A DNA stretch of 37,617 bases from Clostridia bacterium (GTDB lineage Bacteria; Bacillota; Clostridia; Christensenellales; Borkfalkiaceae), in the NCBI GenBank assembly GCA_017456665.1, contig JAFTIY010000114.1:1-37617 (forward strand), given 5' to 3'. The position numbers were made by a program, and so were the translations under genes. The notes beneath the pieces were generated by a model. That model was given only the letters and a program-made list of their open reading frames with translations. It had not been told where the DNA came from and did no database searches. Below, piece by piece: positions 22,983 to 36,923 of the stretch (positions are counted from its first letter, which is position 1; the number at the start of each line of letters is the position of its first letter).

Positions 22983-25900
22983 ATGCCACGAAATTTAAGG
23001 ACTGAAAAATTTGGTAGAATTGAGAGAAAAACCTTTTCTAGAATTCAGGAAGTACAGCCTATTCCCGATCTTATCGAGATTCAAAAAGACTCGTACGAAA
23101 CCTTTATTAAAGAGGGTATTCAGGAAGTATTTGAAGACTTTTCTCCCATAACCGACTTTTCCGATCACTTTGAGCTTTACTTTTTAGACCATACTCTTGG
23201 AACAGAGCCCAAATACAGTGAAAAAGAGTGTAGAGACAGAGACGTTAACTACGCCGTTAAGCTCACCGTAAAGGTTCGCCTCGTTAACAAGGTAACCAAC
23301 GAGGTAATGGATAAAGAGGTATTTATGGGCGAGCTTCCCAAAATGACCGAAACGGGCTCGTTCATCATCAACGGTGCAGAAAGGGTAGTAGTATCCCAGC
23401 TCGTTAGAAGCCCGGGTGTATACAACGGCAACACCTTAGACCGTTCGGGAAAGAAGCTTTTTAATACTACGGTAATTCCTAACCGCGGTGCGTGGCTTGA
23501 ATATGAACAGGATTCTCAAAACGTTTTATGGGTACACGTTGATAGAACGAGAAAGATTACTGCAACGGTACTTTTAAGAGCGTTGGGCTTTGGTACGGAT
23601 AAAGATCTAGACGAGCTTTTTGCAGGCGACGAAATGATTCGCGCTACTATGGAAAGGGATACCGCAAAGAGCGAAAACGAGGGCTTATTCGAGCTTTACA
23701 GAAGGCTCCGTCCCGGTGAACTTCCCACCGACGAAGCAGTAAAACAGCACCTTAAAAACCTGTTCTTTGATTGCAAGAGATACGATCTTGCTAAGGTTGG
23801 CAGATATAAATACAATAAGCGCCTCAATATGGGTGTACGTTTAGTAGGTTTAACCGCACACGACAACATCGTTAATGAAGACGGTGAGGTTTTGGTAAGC
23901 GCAGGAGAGGTTATCTCTTACGAAAAGGCTAAACTCGTTCAAAACAGCGGTATTAACGAAGTATTCGTTTCAGTAAACGGAAAACCCCATAAGATTATCG
24001 CTAACAACACCGTTGATTTTGAAGCGGTAACCGGCGTTTCTCCTAGACCTTTCGGCTTAATCGAAACGGTTTATTATCCCGTACTTAAATTCTCTAAAGA
24101 GGTAAGAGAATATGCGGATAAAGCAGGGGTAGAAGAGGCTGCAAATCATTATATTAACGAGATCAACCACTTATACTACACTGAAGAAACCTTTACTCCC
24201 GCAGGAGTTGAAGAAAGAGCGGAAGATAGAAAGCAGGCTGAAAAGCGCAGAGTGCTCCGCAACCGTTTTGTTGAAGCTTGCCAAAGCTTTTACGAAATTT
24301 TGGAGGCTGGCGTTCCCGAAAAACTTACCTTTGAACAAAAGAAGGTATGCCGTCCTCTTTTAGATAAGCTCAATCATAAACACATCACGGTTGACGATAT
24401 CGTAGCAACCGTATCTATAAACATCGACCTCAACTACGGAATCGGAACGGTTGATAATATCGACCACCTCGGCAACCGCCGCGTTCGTTCTGTAGGCGAA
24501 CTTTTACAAAACCAATTCAGAATTGGTATTACCAGACTTGAAAGGGTAATAAGAGAAAGAATGAGCACTCAAGATCCCAAGGAAATTACTCCCGAGGCTC
24601 TTATCAACGTGCGCCCCGTAAGCTCTGCTATTAAAGAGTTCTTCGGTTCTTCACAGCTTTCACAGTTCATGGATCAAACCAACCCTATTGCAGAACTTAC
24701 CCATAAGAGAAAACTATCTGCATTAGGCCCGGGCGGTTTAAACAGAGAACGCGCAACGTTCGACGTTCGTGACGTACACTATACTCACTACGGCAGAATG
24801 TGCCCGATAGAAACCCCCGAAGGTCAGAATATCGGTCTTATTACTTCACTTTCAACTTTTGCAAAGGTTAACGAATACGGCTTTATTGAATCTGCATACC
24901 GCAAGGTAGAAAAGGGAACGGGTATCGTTACCGACCAAGTTGACTACCTAACTGCAGACGAAGAAGACGCTTTCATCGTAGCACAGGCAAACGAGCCTAT
25001 CGATGAAAATAACAAATTTGTAAATCACCGCGTATCTTGCCGTCGCCGTGAAGAAATAACCGAGGTTGCTCCCGAAGAAATCGATTATATCGACGTTTCT
25101 CCCAAGCAATTGGTATCTGTTGCAACCGCGCTTATTCCCTTCCTTGAAAACGACGATACCAACCGTGCTCTCATGGGCTCGAACATGCAACGTCAGGCAG
25201 TTCCTCTATTGAAGCCTGAAAACGCTATCGTAGCAACCGGCGTAGAAGCGAAGATTGCTTACGACTCGGGCGTTATGGTTATCGCTAAAGAGAGCGGTAC
25301 GGTTATGCGCGCAAGTGGCGAAGAAATCGTTATTAAAGATGAATTCGGCGCTGATCACGTATATAAACTCAAAAAATTTGAAAGATCAAACCAAGGCACT
25401 TGTCTTAACCAAAGACCTATCGTTTTTGCAGGCGATAAGGTAGAAAAGGGAGATATTTTGGCCGATGGTCCCGCAACTTCAAACGGCGAGCTTTCTCTCG
25501 GTAGAAACATTCTTATAGGTTTCATGACCTGGGAAGGTTACAACTACGAGGACGCGATACTTCTTTCTGAAAAACTCGTTCAAAACGACGTATTTACTTC
25601 AATCCACATTGAAGAGTACGATACCGAAGCACGTCAAACAAAACTTGGCGATGAAGAAATCACGAGAGATATTACCAACGTAGGCGAAGACGCTCTTAAA
25701 GACCTCGATGCCGACGGTATTATCAGAGTAGGCGCAGAGGTTTGCTCGGGCGATATTCTCGTTGGTAAGGTTACCCCCAAGGGCGAAACCGATCTTACCC
25801 CTGAAGAAAGACTTCTCCGCGCAATTTTCGGCGAAAAATCAAAGGACGCAAGAGATACTTCACTCCGCGTTCCTCACGGTGAAGGCGGTATCGTAGTAGA

Positions 25901-26972
25901 CGTAAAAGTATTCACAAGAGAAAATAAAGACGAGCTCGCACCCGGCATCAATAAGCTGGTACGAGTAAGCATCGCTCAAAAGAGAAAGATCTCCGTAGGC
26001 GACAAAATGGCAGGTAGACACGGTAACAAGGGTGTTATTTCAAGAATTTTACCCGAAGCTGATATGCCTTTCCTTGCAGACGGTACTCCTTTACAGATCG
26101 TTCTCAACCCGTTGGGCGTTCCTTCACGTATGAATATCGGTCAGGTGCTTGAGGTTCACTTAGGCTTAGTTTGTAAAGAACTCGGCTGGAAGATAGCAAC
26201 CCCCGTATTCGACGGTGCAAACGAAAAGGATATTCGCGAATTACTCGATGAAAACCACTTCGTTAATCCTTACGGCGACGTAGACGGTAAGGTTCAATTA
26301 TACGATGGCAGAACGGGCGAGCCCTTTGAAAACAGGGTAACCGTAGGCCAAATGTATATGATTAAGCTTCACCACCTCGTTGACGATAAGATCCACGCAA
26401 GAAGCACCGGTCCGTACTCACTCGTTACTCAACAGCCCCTTGGCGGTAAGGCACAATTCGGTGGCCAACGCTTTGGCGAAATGGAAGTTTGGGCACTCGA
26501 GGCATACGGCGCTGCACACATCTTGCAAGAAATCCTTACCGTTAAGTCAGACGACGTAGTAGGTAGGGTAAAAACTTACGAATCAATCGTAAAAGGTAAC
26601 GATATAAGCGAGCCGGGCATTCCCGAATCGTTTAAGGTATTACTCAAAGAAATGCAGAGCTTGGCGTTAGACGTTAAAGTACTTAACGAAAATAACGAAG
26701 AAGTTTCGCTCAAGAGCCTTACCGACGACGATATCGAAATGCATCCCATCCATCGCGAAAGAGAACATTACGAAGAAGTTAAGATTGACGACGTATTCGG
26801 AACTAAAGAAGAAGGTCTTATCGATTCTACCGAAGAGCCTTCTATTGAAGAAGAAATCGCAAACATCTTCGACGATATGGATCAATTCGATGATGACGAC
26901 AAGTTCTCGTTCAAGTCAAGCACGTTATTTGACGACGACTACGACGATGATGATTTCGGCGACGACGACTAA
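22983..26972 (+). CDS. rpoB: RNA polymerase beta subunit
   Basis: A 1329-residue beta subunit of the core polymerase. The rifampicin pocket, [20 protein letters not shown] followed by [10 protein letters not shown], has D564, H574 and S579 at the positions of E. coli D516, H526 and S531, so it appears wild type for rifampicin. [10 protein letters not shown] and the C-terminal [19 protein letters not shown] motif are typical. The C-terminus carries an Asp-rich tail of about 30 residues ([14 protein letters not shown]) beyond the usual clamp-contacting region. An AAAAGGAG ribosome binding site precedes the ATG. rpoC follows 17 bp later. Its separation from rplJ/rplL is noted. Confidence 0.98.
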   Translation: MPRNLRTEKFGRIERKTFSRIQEVQPIPDLIEIQKDSYETFIKEGIQEVFEDFSPITDFSDHFELYFLDHTLGTEPKYSEKECRDRDVNYAVKLTVKVRLVNKVTNEVMDKEVFMGELPKMTETGSFIINGAERVVVSQLVRSPGVYNGNTLDRSGKKLFNTTVIPNRGAWLEYEQDSQNVLWVHVDRTRKITATVLLRALGFGTDKDLDELFAGDEMIRATMERDTAKSENEGLFELYRRLRPGELPTDEAVKQHLKNLFFDCKRYDLAKVGRYKYNKRLNMGVRLVGLTAHDNIVNEDGEVLVSAGEVISYEKAKLVQNSGINEVFVSVNGKPHKIIANNTVDFEAVTGVSPRPFGLIETVYYPVLKFSKEVREYADKAGVEEAANHYINEINHLYYTEETFTPAGVEERAEDRKQAEKRRVLRNRFVEACQSFYEILEAGVPEKLTFEQKKVCRPLLDKLNHKHITVDDIVATVSINIDLNYGIGTVDNIDHLGNRRVRSVGELLQNQFRIGITRLERVIRERMSTQDPKEITPEALINVRPVSSAIKEFFGSSQLSQFMDQTNPIAELTHKRKLSALGPGGLNRERATFDVRDVHYTHYGRMCPIETPEGQNIGLITSLSTFAKVNEYGFIESAYRKVEKGTGIVTDQVDYLTADEEDAFIVAQANEPIDENNKFVNHRVSCRRREEITEVAPEEIDYIDVSPKQLVSVATALIPFLENDDTNRALMGSNMQRQAVPLLKPENAIVATGVEAKIAYDSGVMVIAKESGTVMRASGEEIVIKDEFGADHVYKLKKFERSNQGTCLNQRPIVFAGDKVEKGDILADGPATSNGELSLGRNILIGFMTWEGYNYEDAILLSEKLVQNDVFTSIHIEEYDTEARQTKLGDEEITRDITNVGEDALKDLDADGIIRVGAEVCSGDILVGKVTPKGETDLTPEERLLRAIFGEKSKDARDTSLRVPHGEGGIVVDVKVFTRENKDELAPGINKLVRVSIAQKRKISVGDKMAGRHGNKGVISRILPEADMPFLADGTPLQIVLNPLGVPSRMNIGQVLEVHLGLVCKELGWKIATPVFDGANEKDIRELLDENHFVNPYGDVDGKVQLYDGRTGEPFENRVTVGQMYMIKLHHLVDDKIHARSTGPYSLVTQQPLGGKAQFGGQRFGEMEVWALEAYGAAHILQEILTVKSDDVVGRVKTYESIVKGNDISEPGIPESFKVLLKEMQSLALDVKVLNENNEEVSLKSLTDDDIEMHPIHREREHYEEVKIDDVFGTKEEGLIDSTEEPSIEEEIANIFDDMDQFDDDDKFSFKSSTLFDDDYDDDDFGDDD

Positions 26973-26989
26973 TAAAGGGAGGGTATTAA

Positions 26990-30658
<3,669 letters not shown>

Positions 30659-30685
30659 TTTTGCATAAAACCGCAGTAAAATTGT

Positions 30686-30714
30686 TTGACATAAACAATT
30701 AAAGATGTTAAAAT
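30686..30714 (+). promoter_or_regulatory. Promoter of the rpsL-rpsG-fusA-tuf group
   Basis: TTGACA (30686-30691) and TAAAAT (30709-30714) are separated by 17 bp in the rpoC-rpsL gap. The str-type genes can therefore be transcribed independently of rpoBC. No terminator was seen between rpoC and this promoter. Confidence 0.75.
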
Positions 30715-30723
30715 TAATTAGTT

Positions 30724-30797
30724 AGCGGGTATAAGAATCCGCTCGAATAAAAATTTATTATGCTTCTTTAACGGGTGGCGGATAGTTTTTATCCGCC
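30724..30797 (+). promoter_or_regulatory. Structured rpsL leader with two hairpins
   Basis: The first hairpin is AGCGG/CCGCT (30724-30728 / 30739-30743). The second is GGCGGATA/TATCCGCC (30777-30784 / 30790-30797). The AATCCGC of the first can instead pair with GCGGAT of the second, so the two folds are potentially alternative. The position fits leader control of the S12 operon, but no known motif is matched. Confidence 0.5.
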
Positions 30798-30838
30798 AAA
30801 CGCAAGAGATATTCCGAATTATTCAAAGGAGGTAAAAC

Positions 30839-31210
30839 ATGCCAACAATTAACCAGTTAATCAAACAAGGTAGAACGACGGCTATTAAAAAGAGCAAATC
30901 GCCTATTATGGACAGTTGTCCTCAAAGACGTGGTGTTTGTCTTTCAGTAACCACTACCGCTCCCAAGAAGCCTAACTCGGCTTTACGTAAGATTGCAAGA
31001 GTACGTTTGACCAACAAGCAAGAAGGTACCGTTTATATTCCCGGCGAAGGTCACAATCTTCAGGAACACAGCTCGGTACTTATCCGTGGCGGCAGAGTAA
31101 GAGACTTACCTGGTGTAAGATATCACATCATCCGCGGCACACTTGATACTGCAGGCGTTGCTAAACGCAGACAGTCACGTAGCAAATACGGCACAAAACG
31201 TCCTAAATAA
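30839..31210 (+). CDS. rpsL: 30S ribosomal protein S12
   Basis: A 123-residue S12, the decoding-centre protein of the small subunit. [13 protein letters not shown] (K43/K44 loop) and [19 protein letters not shown] are characteristic. The second streptomycin-linked loop reads [11 protein letters not shown], so residue 88 is Arg where most bacteria have Lys. The same change in Mycobacterium tuberculosis (K88R) gives streptomycin resistance. AAAGGAGG precedes the ATG. It is the first gene of the str-type group and is followed by a structured 153-bp gap before rpsG. Confidence 0.98.
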   Translation: MPTINQLIKQGRTTAIKKSKSPIMDSCPQRRGVCLSVTTTAPKKPNSALRKIARVRLTNKQEGTVYIPGEGHNLQEHSSVLIRGGRVRDLPGVRYHIIRGTLDTAGVAKRRQSRSKYGTKRPK

Positions 31211-31231
31211 TCAATCTTAAAATTTAAAACC

Positions 31232-31339
31232 CCTACTTATTCGGAATAAATCTTGTTACAGCCCGATAAAAGTAGGCAGTATTCCGAAAGGAAGAAGGTT
31301 CGCATTAAATTGCGATAGCTGTACTGAGGGCAAAGCCCT
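31232..31339 (+). promoter_or_regulatory. Structured rpsL-rpsG intercistronic RNA, possible S7 site
   Basis: Two complementary pairs interleave: CCTACTT (31232-31238) with AAGTAGG (31270-31276), and TTCGGAATA (31240-31248) with TATTCCGAA (31280-31288). The order A-B-A'-B' allows an H-type pseudoknot or two competing stems. Two smaller hairpins follow: CGCA/TGCG (31301-31314) and AGGGC-AAA-GCCCT (31327-31339). The second ends just before the rpsG ribosome binding site. In E. coli, S7 represses its own operon through the S12-S7 gap. An equivalent role here is inferred from position and structure. Confidence 0.55.
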
Positions 31340-31363
31340 AAAATATTAAAGGAGGATATTAAT

Positions 31364-31834
31364 ATGCCAAGAAGAGGAGGCGTCCCCAAAAGAGACGTAT
31401 TACCCGATCCTATCTACGGAAGCACGGTTGTTACTAAATTAATCAACCAAATCATGTTAGATGGTAAAAAGGGTACGGCGCAAAGTATCGTATACGAAGC
31501 GTTTGATATCATGAAAGAAAAAATCGGTCAAGAACCCATGGTTATCTTTAATCAGGCTCTTGAAAACGTAAAACCCTTACTCGAGGTTAAAGCACGTCGT
31601 GTTGGTGGTTCTAACTATCAGGTTCCTATCGAAATCAGACCTGAAAGAAGACAAACTCTTGCTATCCGTTGGATCGTTTCTTATGCAAGAAACAGAAGCG
31701 ACAGACATATGGCTACCAGACTCGCTAACGAGTTAATGGATGCATACAACGGCGTTGGCGGAGCAGTTAAGAAGAAAGACGACGTTCATAGAATGGCTGA
31801 AGCAAACAAGGCGTTTGCACATTTCCGTTGGTAA
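31364..31834 (+). CDS. rpsG: 30S ribosomal protein S7
   Basis: A 156-residue S7, which nucleates assembly of the 3' major domain of 16S rRNA and is a known autoregulator of str operons. [32 protein letters not shown] and the C-terminal AFAHFRW are characteristic, and the length is standard. AAAGGAGG lies shortly before the ATG, directly after the intercistronic hairpins. fusA begins 12 bp after its stop. Confidence 0.98.
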   Translation: MPRRGGVPKRDVLPDPIYGSTVVTKLINQIMLDGKKGTAQSIVYEAFDIMKEKIGQEPMVIFNQALENVKPLLEVKARRVGGSNYQVPIEIRPERRQTLAIRWIVSYARNRSDRHMATRLANELMDAYNGVGGAVKKKDDVHRMAEANKAFAHFRW

Positions 31835-31846
31835 TAAGAGGTTCAA

Positions 31847-33928
31847 ATGCCCAGAGAATTTGATTTGAAAAACACCCGCAATATCGGCATAATGGCTCAT
31901 ATCGACGCGGGCAAAACAACCACGACGGAACGAATTCTATTTTATACAGGAAAAACACATAAATTAGGCGAAACGCACGACGGTGCGGCTACTATGGACT
32001 TTATGGTTCAAGAGCAAGAAAGAGGTATTACCATTACCAGTGCTTGTACCACATGTCAATGGAAGGGTAACCGAATCAACGTTATTGATACGCCGGGGCA
32101 CGTAGACTTTACCGTAGAGGTAGAAAGATCGCTCCGCGTATTAGACGGTGCGGTTGCAACCTTTTGTGCAAAGGGTGGCGTAGAACCGCAAAGTGAAACT
32201 GTTTGGCGTCAGGCAGACAAGTATCACGTTCCCCGTATTGCCTATATTAATAAGATGGACATCAACGGCGCTAACTACTTCGGTGCTGTACAGATGATGA
32301 AAGATAGGTTGCATACTAACCCCATTCCCGTTACCATGCCTATTGGTAAAGAGGATACGTTTAAGGGTATTATCGACCTCGTTGAGTTTAAAGCAGTTAT
32401 CTATAACGACGATTTAGGAAAAGATATAGATGTTATAGCTATTCCCGATGAGTATTTAGAAGAAGCTACAATTTACAGAACTCAACTCGTAGAAGTAGCT
32501 GCAGAGCAGGAAGATGAATTAATGGCTAAATATCTCGAGGGTGAAGATCTCACCGTTGAAGAAATTAAGCGTGGCTTACGTAAAGCAACGCTTGCCATGG
32601 CAGTAACTCCCGTATTCTGCGGTTCAAGCTACCGTAATAAAGGCGTTCAGCACTTGCTCGACGCAATCGTTGATTATCTCCCCAGCCCGCTCGACGTTGA
32701 TCACATTCAAGGTGTTAACAAACGTGGCGAAACTGAAGAGAGAAAAACGGGCGACGATCAGCCCTTTAGCGGTTTAGCATTTAAAATCGTTGCAGATCCA
32801 TTCGTTGGAAAGCTCGCATTCTTCAGAGTGTATTCAGGCAAGCTTACTTCTGGCTCTTATATTTTCAACAGTACCAAGGGCAAGAAAGAAAGGGTAGGCC
32901 GCTTACTCCGTATGCACGCTAACCACCGCGAAGAGATTGACGAAATATACGCAGGCGATATTTGTGCTATCGTTGGTTTGAAAGAAACCACCACCGGCGA
33001 TACGCTTTGTGTAGAAAATGCTCCTATTATACTTGAACAAATGGTATTCCCCGAACCCGTTATTAGGGTTGCAATTGAGCCTAAAACTAAGGCCGGTCAA
33101 GAAAAAATGACCACCGCTCTTATTAAGCTCGCCGAGGAAGATCCCACCTTTAAAACCTACACCGATAAAGAAACGGGGCAAACGATTATCGCCGGAATGG
33201 GCGAGCTTCACCTCGAAATTATCGTAGATAGATTGCTTCGCGAGTTTAAGGTTGAAGCAACGGTAGGTAAGCCACAGGTTGCATACAGAGAAACCTTCCG
33301 CGAAAGTGTGGAATGTGAAGGTATGTATAAACGCCAGTCTGGTGGTAAAGGTCAATACGGTCACTGTAAAGTACGCCTTGAACCTTTAGAACCGGGTAGC
33401 GGCTACGTTTTTGAAGACGTTACCGTTGGCGGAAGTATTCCTAAAGAATACATCGAGCCTGTTAAACGCGGTATTGAAGAGGCGGCTAAAAACGGTATTT
33501 TAGCAGGGTATGAAGTAGTTGACTTTAAGGCAACCGTTTACGACGGAAGCTACCACGAAGTAGACTCTTCAGAAATAGCATTCAAAATCGCAGGCAGTAT
33601 GGCTTTTAAAGACGGTGCAAGCAAGGCTAAACCCGTTATTTTAGAGCCTATTATGAAGGTAGAAATCGTTTTACCCGAAGATTATTTCGGCGACGTTATG
33701 GGTAACGTAACCGCACGCCGCGGTAATATTACAGGAACAGACGATAGAAACGGTTCAAAAGTAATAAATGCAGAAATTCCCCTTTCTGAAATGTTCGGTT
33801 ATGCAACCGACTTGCGTTCAAGAACGCAGGGTAGAGGCAACTACACTATGCAGTTTGACCACTACTCACAAGTTCCCAAGAGCGTTGCTGAAAAAATTAT
33901 CGGCGAACGCGGAGGCAACTCAAACTAA
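31847..33928 (+). CDS. fusA: Elongation factor G
   Basis: A 693-residue translocation GTPase. The P-loop [19 protein letters not shown], switch [20 protein letters not shown] and NKMDINGAN (guanine specificity) are intact. Domain IV has [19 protein letters not shown]. The length is normal for fusA. It follows rpsG by 12 bp with AAGAGG upstream and precedes tuf by 84 bp. That gap contains a small TAAGCG/CGCTTA hairpin (33934-33955) and a TTTGGAGG ribosome binding site. Confidence 0.98.
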   Translation: MPREFDLKNTRNIGIMAHIDAGKTTTTERILFYTGKTHKLGETHDGAATMDFMVQEQERGITITSACTTCQWKGNRINVIDTPGHVDFTVEVERSLRVLDGAVATFCAKGGVEPQSETVWRQADKYHVPRIAYINKMDINGANYFGAVQMMKDRLHTNPIPVTMPIGKEDTFKGIIDLVEFKAVIYNDDLGKDIDVIAIPDEYLEEATIYRTQLVEVAAEQEDELMAKYLEGEDLTVEEIKRGLRKATLAMAVTPVFCGSSYRNKGVQHLLDAIVDYLPSPLDVDHIQGVNKRGETEERKTGDDQPFSGLAFKIVADPFVGKLAFFRVYSGKLTSGSYIFNSTKGKKERVGRLLRMHANHREEIDEIYAGDICAIVGLKETTTGDTLCVENAPIILEQMVFPEPVIRVAIEPKTKAGQEKMTTALIKLAEEDPTFKTYTDKETGQTIIAGMGELHLEIIVDRLLREFKVEATVGKPQVAYRETFRESVECEGMYKRQSGGKGQYGHCKVRLEPLEPGSGYVFEDVTVGGSIPKEYIEPVKRGIEEAAKNGILAGYEVVDFKATVYDGSYHEVDSSEIAFKIAGSMAFKDGASKAKPVILEPIMKVEIVLPEDYFGDVMGNVTARRGNITGTDDRNGSKVINAEIPLSEMFGYATDLRSRTQGRGNYTMQFDHYSQVPKSVAEKIIGERGGNSN

Positions 33929-34012
33929 AATTATAAGCGAATCTATTAACGCTTAAAAATAAAAAAAATAAATTAAAAATAATTATCAAACAAATTTGGA
34001 GGAAACACAATT

Positions 34013-35233
34013 ATGGCAAAGGCGAAATTTGACAGAAGTAAACCGCACGTAAACGTAGGTACTATCGGTCACGTTGACCACGGCAAAACTACTTTAACTG
34101 CTGCTATCACTATGGTTATGGCATGCAGAGGTAACGCAGCTAAAATGAGATACGACGAAATCGATAAAGCTCCCGAAGAAAAGGCAAGAGGTATTACCAT
34201 TAATACCGCACACGTTGAGTATCAAACTGAAAAACGTCACTATGCTCACGTTGACTGCCCCGGCCACGCTGACTATGTTAAGAACATGATCACCGGTGCT
34301 GCTCAAATGGACGGTGCTATCCTCGTAGTTGCTGCTACCGATGGTCCCATGCCCCAAACTCGTGAACACATCCTTCTTGCTCGTCAGGTAGGCGTTCCTT
34401 ACATCACCGTATTCCTTAACAAATGTGACCAAGTTGAAGACGAAGAACTTCTTATGCTCGTTGAAGAAGAAGTTAGAGATCTTCTTACCGAATACGGCTT
34501 CCCCGGCGACAAGACCCCCATCATTCAGGGTTCTGCATTAAAGGCTTTAGAAAAAGCTTCTTCTGATGCTTCCAACGAAGAAATTCTCGCTGCTCCCGAA
34601 TGTCAATGCGTTCTTAAACTTATGGAAGCTATCGATGCATACATTCCCGATCCTAAGCGTGAAGAAGATAAACCCTTCTTACTCCCTGTAGAAGACGTAT
34701 TCACCATCACCGGTCGTGGTACCGTTGCTACTGGTCGTCTTGAAAGAGGTGTTGCACACGTTGGTGACCCCGCTGAAATCGTTGGTCTTAAAGATGAAAA
34801 GACTACTACCGTTATTACCGGTCTTGAAATGTTCAGAAAACTTCTCGACGAAGCTCAAGCAGGCGACAACGTAGGCGCTCTTCTCCGTGGTATCGACAGA
34901 AAGAACATCGAAAGAGGTCAAGTTATTGCTAAACCCAATACCATTCACCCCCACACCGAGTTCACCGCTCAAGTTTACGTTTTAACCAAAGAAGAAGGTG
35001 GCCGTCACACTCCCTTCTTTAACAACTATCGTCCTCAATTCTACTTCAGAACTACCGACGTTACCGGCTCTATCAGCCTTCCCGAAGGCGTAGAAATGGT
35101 TATGCCCGGCGACCACGTTACCATCTCTGTTAAGTTGATCACTCCGATCGCTATCGAAGAAGGTTTACGTTTCGCTATCCGTGAAGGTGGCAGAACCGTT
35201 GGTTCAGGCGCAGTTGCTACTATCGTTAAATAA
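34013..35233 (+). CDS. tuf: Elongation factor Tu
   Basis: A 406-residue EF-Tu, which carries aminoacyl-tRNA to the ribosome. [14 protein letters not shown] (P-loop), [16 protein letters not shown] (switch II, catalytic His) and [10 protein letters not shown] are present, and it ends [10 protein letters not shown]. It is about 11 residues longer than E. coli EF-Tu because of an insertion in the G domain after SALKALE ([14 protein letters not shown] region). Such insertions occur in several bacterial lineages. Codon usage is strongly biased, as expected for a highly expressed gene. TTTGGAGG precedes the ATG. Two hairpins and a clear terminator follow. Confidence 0.98.
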   Translation: MAKAKFDRSKPHVNVGTIGHVDHGKTTLTAAITMVMACRGNAAKMRYDEIDKAPEEKARGITINTAHVEYQTEKRHYAHVDCPGHADYVKNMITGAAQMDGAILVVAATDGPMPQTREHILLARQVGVPYITVFLNKCDQVEDEELLMLVEEEVRDLLTEYGFPGDKTPIIQGSALKALEKASSDASNEEILAAPECQCVLKLMEAIDAYIPDPKREEDKPFLLPVEDVFTITGRGTVATGRLERGVAHVGDPAEIVGLKDEKTTTVITGLEMFRKLLDEAQAGDNVGALLRGIDRKNIERGQVIAKPNTIHPHTEFTAQVYVLTKEEGGRHTPFFNNYRPQFYFRTTDVTGSISLPEGVEMVMPGDHVTISVKLITPIAIEEGLRFAIREGGRTVGSGAVATIVK

Positions 35234-35253
35234 TTCAAAATTTGTTATAAATA

Positions 35254-35331
35254 GCAGGGTGTAACGCGCAAGCGTTACACCGCTGCAAAATATAATAAAA
35301 TTTTCAAAAAAGCCGCTTGTAATAAGTGGCT
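35254..35331 (+). terminator. Strong hairpins after tuf
   Basis: GGTGTAACGC-GCAA-GCGTTACACC (35258-35281), extended by GCAG/CTGC, is a near-perfect 14-bp stem without a T run. AGCCGCTT/AAGTGGCT (35311-35331) follows, with only a short T-rich tail. They probably protect or end the tuf message. Confidence 0.65.
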
Positions 35332-35411
35332 ATTTGTCGTTATATAAATTTTTATATTTTTATAAAAAACAAGCTAATTTAACGGCAAATTTAAACGCAA
35401 TCACATAAAAA

Positions 35412-35448
35412 AACGGGTGTTTACATGAGTAAATCCCCGTTGTTTTTT
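35412..35448 (+). terminator. Rho-independent terminator
   Basis: AACGGG pairs with CCCGTT (35436-35441), and GTTTAC pairs with GTAAAT through a wobble, around loop ATGA. Six T follow at 35443-35448. This is the clearest terminator downstream of the str-type genes. Confidence 0.85.
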
Positions 35449-35577
35449 AGCCGATTTTAAAGAATTTTTTAAAAAAATTTAAGGAATTTTTAGCTTTTGC
35501 GTCGTATAATAAGTGATAGTAGGTACAAAATAATTAATTAATCCTTGCGGTTAAACTTGCCTTTTTTTACTTTACCC

Positions 35578-35606
35578 TTGACACGCTAAAAAACATATGT
35601 TATACT
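35578..35606 (+). promoter_or_regulatory. Promoter of the decayed gene and A-B array
   Basis: TTGACA (35578-35583) and TATACT (35601-35606) are separated by 17 bp. It reads into the remnant gene and then the duplicated secreted-protein genes. Confidence 0.75.
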
Positions 35607-35623
35607 ATAAGTAGCAAAGCTAA

Positions 35624-35905
35624 CGTATATACTATGTTTTCTACTCAAGTGAAGGTGACTACAAAAACTCTATTGCGGCTAAAATGCAAGGGCATTTAGT
35701 TTATGGTGGGGTTTATATGAATAGATATGGAACTGATACAGTATACCATAATCGATTTGGTGAAAAAAATCAAATAATAGAATTGACGTGTACAATTACG
35801 GGGATAGCGATCATATGCAAACAAGTAACGGAATAGATTATTTAACAACAGCAGAACATTTTGTTGGAAATAACATAGTATTTTTAGGTGGATACATAAT
35901 TGATT
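35624..35905 (+). pseudogene. Decayed or frameshifted gene upstream of the A-B array
   Basis: Two reading frames join into one protein-like sequence. The first carries YKNSIAAKMQGHLVYGGVYM and ends YHNRFGEK. The second continues DVYNYGDSDHMQTSNG and ends AEHFVGNNIVFLGGYIID before TAA. The frame changes by -1 at a run of seven A (35763-35769). No start codon fits the first frame, whose upstream stop is at 35621, so the 5' end is also damaged or missing. The last 14 or so codons recur at 36943-36985 ahead of gene A', showing that the tail was carried along in the tandem duplication. I do not recognise the family. A sequencing error in the A run, or programmed -1 slippage at A AAA AAT, are alternatives. 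Confidence 0.6.
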
Positions 35906-35917
35906 AAGGAGAAAATT

Positions 35918-36394
35918 ATGAGGAGTAAACTAAAAAAAGCGATTTGCGTTATATTGGCATTGCTTTCGCTGTTTTTATTTTCGGCAAACTCTGCAATTTG
36001 GCCAACTTACTACTTTTTTGATAACGAAATAAATTGGCAATCAGAACAATTATGCCTTGATTTAACCAACTATACTTCTACCGTTGAAAGAAATGGCTGC
36101 AGTGCTCGAGATAGAGAGGGGTATTTTCCCTTTGTTTTACAGTTTGAGGGAGAGGATAGAATAGAGGGCTACGCTTACCATATTGAAGAACAAATAATTT
36201 TGTTTTACGATTTGCAATCAAAAATATACGATAAATCTTCTGCTATAGTTTTAGATACCGAGGTGTTTTTATACGATATACAAGTGTCGGATGGCAGCGT
36301 TGAAACCACTAGAAAACTCGTTGTTCAAGTGATTGAAGATAACTATTTTAACAAATATGCCGATACCTTTATCGAACTTACTCCCGCCAAATAA
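35918..36394 (+). CDS. Small secreted protein, array gene A
   Basis: A 158-residue exported protein. The ATG at 35918 has AAGGAG 6 bp upstream. An in-frame TTG at 35900 lies before that site and is unlikely. Residues 1-27 form a signal peptide ending in an SANSA cleavage region without a lipobox cysteine. The mature part contains WQSEQLCLDLTNY and GYFPFVLQFEGEDRIEGYAYH, a pattern shared with gene B (FPFVLQ, EGE, VEG), so A and B are paralogues. It ends with a conserved tail, NYFNKYADTFIELTPA. No function is recognised. A tandem family of small surface proteins suggests interaction with the environment, which is inference. Confidence 0.75.
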   Translation: MRSKLKKAICVILALLSLFLFSANSAIWPTYYFFDNEINWQSEQLCLDLTNYTSTVERNGCSARDREGYFPFVLQFEGEDRIEGYAYHIEEQIILFYDLQSKIYDKSSAIVLDTEVFLYDIQVSDGSVETTRKLVVQVIEDNYFNKYADTFIELTPAK

Positions 36395-36395
36395 G

Positions 36396-36434
36396 TGGGG
36401 CTATAGGTCGATTATCTAACTTTTTTAGTAAATA
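36396..36434 (+). repeat. A-B intergenic segment, repeated at 37457
   Basis: After each A gene there is GTGGGGCTATAGGTCGATTA followed by TCTAACTTTTTTAG. It contains CTATAG-N2-CGATTA, a degenerate reverse-orientation match to the dispersed element found at 13.6-21.1 kb, and ends in a T run. Nearly the same segment lies at 37457-37495. Confidence 0.5.
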
Positions 36435-36449
36435 ATGAGGTATAAAAAT

Positions 36450-36923
36450 ATGAAAATAGGCAGGTATTTAAAGGCGGTTTTTGCGCTTTTTATGGTTTGC
36501 ATCTTAACCATTAGCGCTAGCGGCTGCACAAAGGCAAATAAAGAAAAGAAGTTTTACGATTTAAAATACGTTTGGTCGTGCGATGAGTTAACTATTGATT
36601 TAACACAGTACGAGGTCACGCAAGAGGCAAAACACTTTTTAACTTATAATGTTCATCAAAAAGGCACGTTTCCTTTCGTTTTGCAATTAGAGGGGGAAGA
36701 AAAGGTTGAAGGGCGTGTTGAGCACCAGTTTTCTAGAGCTACGTTAATTGAAGACGATACCAAAAGAGATCCTATCACGGGTAAGGCTCTTATTAAAGTA
36801 GTTATCGACGTTAGGGTTATGTATTCTGAAAAGCTGCAAGATTATTATTTAGTTGTTGGTATTGATGAAACTAATTACGAGGGCAAACATAGCGGCAAGG
36901 TGCTTATACTAACCCATGAATAA
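36450..36923 (+). CDS. Small predicted lipoprotein, array gene B
   Basis: A 157-residue lipoprotein. The lipobox ISASGC places the lipid-anchored cysteine near residue 27. The start is the ATG at 36450. An upstream in-frame ATG at 36435 is lost in the duplicate (ATTGAGG), which supports the shorter form with GAGG as ribosome binding site. The mature region has DELTIDLTQYEV and GTFPFVLQLEGEEKVEGRVEHQ-like sequence matching gene A, so B is an anchored paralogue of secreted A. Function is unknown. Confidence 0.75.
   Translation: MKIGRYLKAVFALFMVCILTISASGCTKANKEKKFYDLKYVWSCDELTIDLTQYEVTQEAKHFLTYNVHQKGTFPFVLQLEGEEKVEGRVEHQFSRATLIEDDTKRDPITGKALIKVVIDVRVMYSEKLQDYYLVVGIDETNYEGKHSGKVLILTHE

Noticed and set aside
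24640-24730. Rifampicin-resistance mutation in RpoB
   Set aside because: The residues at the D516, H526 and S531 positions are wild type (D564, H574, S579).
32903-33364. Minus-strand open frame inside fusA
   Set aside because: It is a shadow of the strongly conserved EF-G frame and has no ribosome binding site or recognisable domain.
34094-34432. Minus-strand open frame inside tuf
   Set aside because: It is a by-product of the strong codon bias of tuf.
35763-35770. Programmed -1 frameshift at A AAA AAT
   Set aside because: The heptamer fits a slippery site, but no start codon serves the first frame and no stimulatory structure is evident. Decay or an indel is simpler.
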